Below, piece by piece: positions 56,680 to 64,000 of a stretch of 64,000 bases of DNA. The DNA is from Magicicada septendecula (taxonomy: Eukaryota; Arthropoda; Insecta; Hemiptera; Cicadidae). The notes beneath the pieces were generated by a model. It searched no databases. It had not been told where the DNA came from and was given only the letters and a program-made list of their open reading frames with translations. The translations under genes were made by a program, and so were the position numbers. Location: assembly GCA_034769895.1 (NCBI GenBank), contig CM068373.1, positions 27,307,120 to 27,371,119 on the forward strand, given 5' to 3'. How positions within the stretch are numbered: position 1 is the stretch's first letter; each line of letters begins with the position of its first letter.

Positions 56680-57470
56680 TTGGAGAGATAGAATAATGTA
56701 CTTTAATTTAGACCCTCAGACCTCGAAAAGACCCGCGACGACAAAATGGGGGAGACCTCGCAGACATTTCGATTGGGAAGTAGTAATTGCCCGCCCAAAA
56801 CGGGCAGGGCGCCTCAAACCGCTGAGGAAAATTCGCTGAGGGCTGCCAAGTGGCAATGTGGAGGCTCGGAGAGAACAGAGAAGGAGGAAGCGCTCACCAG
56901 AGGCGGCACTAAGCACACATAAGGCAAGCGCAGCCCCCCTCAGTCTGTCATAGAAGGAGTGGGAGAGCGAAATTCTACAAGGTCGGCGGGATGTGGCAGA
57001 TGGACGGTAAACGGTTTACGGGGGGGTCACCGAGCAGCGCTCGGGGGCGTTTATGGCGTCTAGGTGGTGGGCCCCCCTTCTGTGCTAAGACGACGGAGGT
57101 GTGGATGGATGGAAACAGAAGCTGGGGTAAAGAGATTAAAGGCTAGGTACCGAACGATTTCGGTGAGAGGAGGAACCTTCAACCCTCGCCTGATAGCATC
57201 ATTTCTGATAAACCAGGGAGAGTTGGAGATGTCGCGGAGGGTAAGGGATTGGAAGGCTTCCAAAGGGGCGACAACGGTTGGGCTGAGTAATGCCCAAAAG
57301 GCGGGGGCTGCGTATGTTAGAATTGCTCTGAGAAAGAGCAAATATATGGTGCGTTTAGTGTGCACAGACACTGAACTCCAATGAAGGGGACGCTGGAGAC
57401 TCTGGGAGACGTTTTGCCAGAGGCCGCTGGCCGCTTTCATTTATACCCCGCCGAGGTTTAAGAAGAATCT
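56680..57470 (-). mobile_element. Jockey-clade LINE 3' end
   Basis: The minus strand frame ending at 57060 encodes TKRTIYLLFLRAILTYAAPA, FQSLTLRDISNSPWFIRNDA and VPPLTEIVRYLA, which align with the same blocks of the Jockey copy at 8704-10478 (TIYLLFLRSVLTYV, FQSRTLRSLSGSPWF). The 3' untranslated part also matches (ATAAACGCCC followed by CGAGCG or CGGGCG). The copy begins after the RT catalytic core, so it is strongly 5' truncated. It is GC-rich. Confidence 0.7.
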
Positions 57471-57479
57471 ACTGTTTCC

Positions 57480-58460
57480 GCGTGACGCGTCGAGAATACT
57501 TCCGTAGTTACAGGCGCGCTGGAACACGCTATGAAACCACTAAACAATATGTCAACGGCTGACGCTGTACACGTGACGCCACGGTACGGAGGTTGCCTAC
57601 TTCATCGGCGTATAGATAAATGCGTTACATTTTAATAATTTACTAAAGAGATTACAATCAAGAATGGATTAAAAAGGGAATGGAATCGTGTAGGTAAACC
57701 AAATTGACTTCAGTTAAATTTCTATCACTAAATAAAAAATAAAATTTTACAAATGTAACAGGAAACTTATTACAACAGGAATCGCTCTGTTTAGGTAACA
57801 ATTGCTTGCAGTCAGCTTTGTTCGCAATCCCTGGGTGACAGTTAGGTGTTTCTGGAAGCCAACTGATGTTATCAGAAAATTGGTAGCTGAAATTGTATTC
57901 AGAAAAAAGGACGAAACAAGTAACGAGGAAAAATCTAAAAAGAAGGAGTATGGTAGAAGAAAGAAAACTTATACTTGAAAATCTAACTTATTGCTGAGTA
58001 ATGAAACGACTGAATGAAAATTACTGAGCTCACTGATAAAACGTTCGGATTTTGTATTCCATTGCTTTCGTCCAATGCAGCAAGCCCCTGAGAATTTAAT
58101 TTCACAAATAAACGTGACTTATGGCTGTTTCATTCTACAGTATACTACTAATAGTGGTGTGTCCCAGTATTGTCACACCATCGTTCTGAATGCTGTCGAG
58201 TAAACAGGATGCGATGATGATTGTACTGGAATTCTTTTACTGTTATAATCGTTTATAATGTTGCACTTACTGCATGGTCCCCATATATGTGGTAAAACGT
58301 AATAATAACTTTTTTTTTTCTTATACGAGGAAGACTGTGGAAACTCCGCATTCCTACGGTGTGTGGGACTCGCACCCACCAAAACACCACAAATCCTTTT
58401 AACTGGTTTCATAAGCTTTCACAGCTGGTATCGTAATTATTATAACTACTTTCCTTTGCT
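57480..58460. other. Unassigned DNA
   Basis: I see no gene. The first 130 bp are GC-richer and the rest is AT-rich. Confidence 0.4.
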
Positions 58461-58469
58461 ACAATACTG

Positions 58470-58580
58470 TGGTGACCGTGTCAGTAAAGTCCTTCAGGCA
58501 CTAAAGATGGTCACCAATGGCGTAGTTGACAACATAGGACCACGGCCTGATAGCCTGGAAGAAGCCATACTAATTATAAA
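58470..58580 (+). repeat. Repeat block shared with 60620-60720
   Basis: The order CACTAAAGATGG, CAATGGCG, GTTGACA and ACATAGGACCACGGCC, then AGCC and GGAAGAA, is mirrored at 60620-60720 by CACTGATGATGG, CGATGGCA, GTTGAAAC and ACATTGGACCACGGCC. The second copy keeps a hammerhead-like half. The family is probably Penelope-like but not proven. Confidence 0.4.
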
Positions 58581-58589
58581 CCCTTTTGT

Positions 58590-59060
58590 TACATAGCAGC
58601 AACTCTTTTAGAGGAAGAACAACATGGCTTCAGGATAGGACGCTCTTGAATACACTGCATATTTACCATACAACAAGTGATAGAAAAACGGCGTGAAAAG
58701 AAACACATATTGCCTTTATCGATTTCAACAAAGTTTTTGATAGAGAGATCAGCCCGACGTTATGGGACATACTTGAAAATAAAGGTATGCCACAACACCT
58801 ATTTCTGGCCATAAGAGTTTATATCGACACACCGCGGTAATCATAGACGACGGAAAAGAATCTATCCCGATTGAAACAAACCAAGGCGTAAGACAAGGTT
58901 GTTGTCTGTCACCACTACTTTTTAACCTTTATCTAGAAGATCTCCCCAACAACTGGAAACAACATTCCCTGACGGTATTAAAATCCACCGAAATAAAAGC
59001 ATCAAAACCACTCTCTTTGTGGGTTTCAACGGATTAACAAATGACACAAAGGTTAATATT
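58590..59060 (+). pseudogene. LINE reverse transcriptase, core fragment
   Basis: Blocks across frames are LEEEQHGFRIGRS, HIAFIDFNKVFD, PTLWDILENKGMPQHLFLAI and NQGVRQGCCLSPLLFNLYLE. The position of the catalytic FADD reads LFVGFN, so the active site is lost. It continues at 59495 after about 430 bp of unrelated sequence. Confidence 0.6.
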
Positions 59061-59494
59061 ATTGATCAGCTGACCAGTATTCCTTGAGGTTCCTGAGTAA
59101 ACACTCATACAAATCGTTCGACGAAAATTTTGTACGCAACATGAATTCTGTGAGATAACTCTAAATATTGACGTGTTGTTCCGCGATGCACTTTGACGCG
59201 CCATTTAATAGAACCGCCAGGTCCACTGTTTACAACTAAAACATTACGGTCCCTAACCTTGACCACAAAAACATTACGTATTTTTAACATGAACATGACA
59301 AAACTACACAACACACCTTTCTGTACTAGAAAAATGAACACTATAAAATAGTAACCAGTAACATCGCGAATGTAATGCGAAGTCAGGAAACAAGCAAAAG
59401 CCAGAAAAATTGGTTACAGCGAAAAAATTGTGTAATATTTAAGTGTCAAACAAAACTTAAGTTATGTTGTTTTTTATGACCGGTGAAACGTAAA
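59061..59494. other. Unrelated segment interrupting the LINE
   Basis: Between the RT core and the thumb region lies about 430 bp with no LINE similarity. Internal motifs such as AAAACATTACG repeat three times at about 59236-59278. It may be an insertion but no ends or duplication were found. Confidence 0.35.
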
Positions 59495-60222
59495 AGTAAA
59501 AAACATTTTGTAAAACAAACTACATGGCAATAGGTGACCTTCATCAAGACTTGATATTGGAGGAAGATGTGGAGAAGATTTCATATACAAAGGAATACAA
59601 GTATTTAGGGGTGAAAATTACGGCCAATGGGAAGCAAGACAAAGAAATACGATCCGGAATTAATTTGATAAAGATTGCTGTATCTACATTAAATCGAATC
59701 CTGTGCAGTAAGAAAGTTACTGCAGAAACTAAAACCAAAATATTTAAAACTATTTTAGAAGTATCATGACTTACGGCTCAGAAGTTTGGACTACTAATAA
59801 ACACACAACAACAAAATTAATGACAGCAGAGATGGACTTTCGGAGACGTTCGGCAAGAGTATCCAGACGTGAGGAAATGAGAAATAAAGTCATTAAGGAC
59901 AGAATGAATGTGATAAATTCAATTTTTGATTGTATCCAAACAAATAAAAATTACAATGGTATGGACACACGAAAAGAATGGCACAGGAAAGATTGCCGAG
60001 GAGAATTATGGAATAGACCCCACTAGGAAGAAGGAAAAGAAAAAGATCACCTATCACCTAGATAGAAGAAATTCAGATTATATTGAGGGAACGATAAATT
60101 TAAGAAGATCTTTGAATGGACAAGCAGCAGTGGAAGATGAGAATTCAATCACTTCTGTAATCTTTGGTTCCCGAAAATGTGTAAACATTGCACAGCGGGA
60201 ATAATAAAAATAAAATGAAACG
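59495..60222 (+). pseudogene. LINE reverse transcriptase, thumb and C-terminal part
   Basis: The frame encodes YKYLGVKITANGKQDKEIRS, TKTKIFKTILEVS, then after a shift TYGSEVW, AEMDFRRRSARVSRREEMRN and, in a third frame, ADDRIDNSI-like C-terminal sequence with LRRSLNGQAAVEDE. This is the usual order after the RT core in this LINE type (YLGV, YGSExW, EMDxxRRSxRxSR). It ends in AATAATAAAAATAAAATG, an A-rich 3' end. At least two frameshifts and stops are present. Confidence 0.6.
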
Positions 60223-60272
60223 TGATAATTATTTTCTTATCGCTTAATCCAAATATCAAAATATTGTTATGG

Positions 60273-60500
60273 AGAACCATTCAATTTTGGAATGGACCCC
60301 ACCACGACGAAGGAAAAGAGGAAGACCACCTATCACCTAGATAGAAAAAATTCAGACTATATTGAGAAATTGAAGATCTTTGAATAGACAAGCAGCAGTG
60401 GAAGACGAGAATTCAATCACTTCTGAAATCTTTGCTTCCGGAAAATGTGTACACATTCTACAGCCGGAATAATAAAAATAAAATGAAAAGTGATTAAGAT
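60273..60500 (+). mobile_element. Second copy of the same LINE 3' end
   Basis: The segment matches 60001-60222: CACCTATCACCTAGATAGAA, GACAAGCAGCAGTGGAAGA, GAGAATTCAATCACTTCTG and the A-rich end AATAATAAAAATAAAATGAA. The copies differ by several percent. A second insertion next to the first or a partial tandem duplication could explain it. Confidence 0.7.
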
Positions 60501-60589
60501 TTATATTTAAAATCATTTTCGAAATGAAATATTTTCATAGAAACTACTTCTTTCTACTTCTTGCTTCAGCCTTAACATAGTACTGTGGT

Positions 60590-60725
60590 CACTAACGTAT
60601 ACCACCTCACGTTAGCGGACTCGATTTTCACTGATGATGGCATTCGATGGCACTGTTGAAACGTCTGGTTTTGCAGAAAACATTGGACCACGGCCAAACA
60701 GCCCGGGAAAGAATTTAAAGATAAA
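60590..60725 (+). repeat. Repeat with hammerhead-like half (partner of 58470-58580)
   Basis: CTGATGA at 60631-60637 is followed 20 bases later by GAAAC at 60658-60662. The intervening GGCATTCGATGGC could form only an imperfect stem II. This resembles Penelope terminal repeats. Confidence 0.4.
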
Positions 60726-60879
60726 TTAAAATTTATCCCTCCCCCTTAAACTATCATTTTAATTTATAGAAAATTACCCCCCCTTTAACTACCCTTTTCA
60801 TTTATAGATATTTCATCAACCTTTCTACAGTGGATTATTATGACCTTCTTTTCAGGATACTTTATTTATCAAAATTAAG

Positions 60880-61215
60880 TACTTTACTCTTGTTTAAATA
60901 TAAACCGTTGCGGGTAAACTACCCCTTCCCCTTAACCGATCTTCACCAAAATCAATAGGCCTTGATTCCTCTATAACACAGGCACATATGCAAAAATCTC
61001 TTCGATTCTGTTTGAATTTACGGCAGTTATCATTCGTCATAGAAAAAATTACTCTTGTTAAAACATAAAACGTTGCAGGCAAACTACCCATTCCCCTTAA
61101 CCGATCTTCACCAAAATCAACAAACCTTGAGTCCTCTACAATTCAAGCACGTACGCACTACATTATTTGATTCCGTTTGAATTTTCGGCAGTTATCGTTT
61201 GCCATAGAAAAAATT
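60880..61215. repeat. 166-bp tandem duplication ending in (GACA)n
   Basis: CTCTTGTTTAAATATAAACC to GCCATAGAAAAAATTA is present twice, with landmarks CCCTTAACCGATCTTCACCA and TTTACGGCAGTTATC-like blocks. The second unit ends in GACAGACAGACAGA. No coding potential is evident. A TE tail is likely. Confidence 0.65.
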
Positions 61216-61219
61216 ATAC

Positions 61220-62040
61220 ACATAGACAGACAGACAGAAACACACACACACTTTTCAGAAAATACGTTTTCTTCATGTTTTGAAGGTAGTACAATCAGAA
61301 TCAGCCCTTATCTCGAACACTATTTTTTTCGCCATCGCCATACTTCCATTTCCTTATGGAAAATGGAAGTAAACTTAGTTCAAGTATCTACAGATTTTGA
61401 GAAAGTACCGGGTGTGTTAAATAGGTCTCACACTCTTTCTCAACCAGAATAGTTGTGTTTGAGCAAATTTGGACATTCTGGTGATTACATAACCCCTATT
61501 TATACTTTATCTATAATTCCTGGTCGCTGGTCCTCACTAAAAGGTTGATCAGTTGCTAACGTTCAACAATATCCGCATTGGAAGGTAACATAGAAGAGAC
61601 ATAGAATTGGCATAACACTTAATCTTAATTAAATGTTAAACTTTTACAATTAACATCCTAATTGAATTTTATAAAACCTAAGGTAATTTTTAAAATTACG
61701 CGTTGAAAGGTGATACAACGATTTTGTATGCTATGTAAATAAACTATATATTGTTTTTCCTTGTTTTTTTTCAAGACTGCAAATAATAACTGAATTCAAT
61801 TTGACGTTGGTATTATAAATCCGTTTGAGGCAAACGTGTCTTTACATACAAAATGCTGATTATTGAACGTCACAGAAACCAATAAGCAATTTACCCTAAG
61901 CCGGGTTACCTTACAGAATTTATTAATAGTCTCAAGCGAGAAGAAACCTCATGCATTTATTCACTCCCGGGTCTGATCCGAGTTAAATAAACTACTTTCC
62001 TGTCTTATAATAGTTATTGAAAGGACTGTCACGCAATGAA
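61220..62040. other. Unassigned DNA
   Basis: I see no gene. The part next to 62040 could belong to the following LTR, but it does not align with the other copies. Confidence 0.35.
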
Positions 62041-64000
62041 CCGTGGCCTATAATAACCACTTGATCGCACACAGTAGTCACTTGTAATCGCCCGACAATA
62101 AACTCGAACCGCACGGAATATATCGCAACTATAACTGAAAGTAAGGCGGCTGCCGCCTTGTATTTATACCCCTGCTCACAGACCAGAACATTCCAAACTA
62201 CGCGTTATCTCTACCTACGACCTAATTAATTGCGGCCTTGATACAGTCCGCGCAGCGTCTGGCACAGTCTAGCCTAATGCGTCGTGAATCACGTACGCCA
62301 CACGCATTACATTCCTGATCCTTCTGGAACATTCGATAAACAGGTACATTGTTCTGTGATGTCGTAACACTACCCGCTCCTTAAGCCTGTCCGTCCCGGA
62401 CTGGTAAACCGTCTCTGAAGTAATGCTCGACCAGGCGATCTAGGTGGACGTCCTTGCGAAAGACAATTCTCCGGTTCTTCGAATTCCGTTTCAGGTGATC
62501 CGAACACCAAGTTCTCAGGAATGCGAACACTGGGAACACAAGTTCCCAGAGTACACTTATTTGTATTTCCTCTGCTAGTTCTTCCTCCATTTCCGCTTGC
62601 AATAGGGAGGGCTTCTCTTGACAAGACCTATTGACTTTTTCATCGGCCAATGACACTTGCTTAATTGCATGGTTGGCAGACGCTGCCATTTTAGTCATGC
62701 AGAGCTTTAGCTTCTCTTGGCCAACCCTCAGGACATTCCCTCTCAAGTCTACAACGAATCCGTAGGCATTCATAATGTCCGTGCCAAGAATCACTTCAGC
62801 GACAATGTTTGCAACGAGCATTTGGTGGTTAAACTCGAGAAGACCGAGGCCTACACGTACGTCTATCTTTCCTATTACCTTGACGGGGCTTCCAGTCACA
62901 GTCTGTATTGTACAAGAACTAATTTGAGGCCGTCGGTTGCTGATTAAGTCAGGGCGCACAAAAGACACTGTTGCGTCCGTGTCAACTGTAAATGATGTTG
63001 GTTTACCTTCCGCAAATCCATTAAACATCAAGTTTCCACTGGTCTTATGTAGCGTGGAAATTGTTTGGTGTTCTGGGGCTTTACTTCTGCAATTGGTACG
63101 ATCACTCTCTTCTCTTGGTATCTTCTTCTCCCAGCAGTCTACCTGTAGATAACCATGTTTTCCACAGTTGTAACACTTCAGTCTTCTGTCTTTTTCCCAT
63201 CGTTCAAATCGTTGCTGCGCTCTTGAACTTCTAAATTGTTTGTTCGTCAACATTGTTTTTCTCCACCCACCGTAACGGCAATATGATACAGGAATCTTCT
63301 GACTGCAATGTGATGGCATAAACCCATTAATGTAGCGGGACGCTGACTTAGCAGCTTCAAACTCTAGGGCGTAAACAAGAGTTCTGAGCTATTGCGGTGT
63401 CTTGCCATTCGTAACACTTGCTGAAGTTCACAATCTCCGATGCCATCAATAAATGTCTGCACCACAAACCTTATTCGAAAATCTTCTGGTGCTTCAGGAT
63501 AGTCCAATCTAATCAGTCTGTCGATAGTTGCTTCAAACTCTTGAAGACTCTCCCCGGAACGTTGTCGTCTTGTTCTCAACTGAGCGTAGTACACATCTCG
63601 CAAATGTTTATCACCATACCGGTTTTCCAGAGCTTTTATCAATTCGGCATAGGTGTTTTTGATGTCAGGTGGCACTTTCTGTAGTAATTCTGCAGCAGAT
63701 CCCTTTAATGCAAAACGCGTGAAACAGCCTTGTCTTTCTCTGTCCAATTATTTGCGCATGCAGCAGCTTCAAATTGGCGGAGGTACGTTGCCTAGTGACT
63801 GCTTTCGTCAAAGGTTGGAGCTTTGACATGAACTGTCCCTACTGCAGGCAAAGTTACTTTCTCTATTGACTTATTTTTTGTGTCCTTTTCTGTCCTTATC
63901 ATTGATACAGTTTGTTCAGAAATTTGTTTTGGTTGTATCTTTATGAAGTGCTCAATTTCACTTTTAATTTGTTCTCTTATGTTTGCCATTGAATTTTCTA
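62040..64000 (-). mobile_element. Gypsy family 2 element, 3' part, running off the right edge
   Basis: On the minus strand LTR sequence begins at 62369 (TGTTACGACATCACAGAACA) and matches the LTRs at 32260-32801 and 51915-52467 for about 330 bp. Inside lie gag-type sequence (about 63.36-64.0 kb), a CCHC knuckle, CYNCGKHGYLQVDC (near 63170), protease-like sequence at about 62.9-63.0 kb, and a C-terminal VHLDRLVEHYFRDGLPVRD that matches the copy at 51102. It is internally shortened and broken, with a few breaks. The 5' LTR lies outside the window. Confidence 0.75.

Noticed and set aside
58345-58375. GGTGCGAGTCC, similar to a tRNA B box, on the minus strand
   Set aside because: No tRNA fold and no A box at the proper distance, so a SINE or tRNA cannot be supported.
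1-64000. CRISPR arrays, operons or other prokaryotic systems
   Set aside because: Gene density, repeat types and element families are eukaryotic; no regularly spaced short repeats with unique spacers were seen.

Overview
The window is eukaryotic repeat-rich DNA, roughly 35% GC. The mix of Penelope-like elements, Jockey-type and other LINEs, mariner, pogo, hAT, Helitron and Ty3/Gypsy copies, with long GA, CTT and CCT microsatellites, fits an arthropod genome. My inference is a large-genome insect, perhaps a cockroach or termite relative, but nothing here proves the species. I found no convincing host gene, tRNA or rRNA. Almost everything I can name is a transposable element or its debris, so the window looks like intergenic or intronic DNA.

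Layout. 0-4.5 kb: an old LTR remnant, a Penelope tail and a 3.2-kb inverted-repeat element flanked by TAA that holds Helitron and LINE pieces. 5-11 kb: three LINE copies, one broken by a Jockey element with a 12-bp target duplication, and a large fold-back repeat. 11-19 kb: AT-rich DNA, a dispersed tandem module, two solo LTRs and a deleted mariner. 19-22 kb: a pogo/Tigger transposase split by a short LINE with a GA tail, then an hAT remnant. 22-32 kb: Penelope tails (one inverted pair with hammerhead-like cores), a second fold-back repeat, LINE 3' ends and a duplicated 192-bp block.

32-47.4 kb is dominated by one Ty3/Gypsy element (33121-47416) with unusually long LTRs of about 4 kb, flanked by CCGT. 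Its 5' LTR carries a 1256-bp tandem array. Its 3' LTR has no array but is split by a 2.86-kb LTR-like insertion, and about 825 bp of that insertion also occurs in each 5' LTR unit. 47.4-52.5 kb holds LINE fragments, very long CTT/CCT tracts and a short Gypsy copy flanked by ATAG. 53-55 kb has a GC-rich solo LTR flanked by ATGT and a Penelope element with its GIY-YIG endonuclease between long inverted repeats. 56-61 kb has Jockey and other LINE 3' ends. 61-64 kb has the 3' part of a second Gypsy family on the minus strand, running off the right edge.

The parts do not work together as a pathway. They form layers of insertion that can be ordered by nesting and target-site duplications. The best leads are the giant-LTR element with the shared segment, the Penelope tails with hammerhead-like cores, and a palindromic octamer (TAGGCCTA) present at least ten times.
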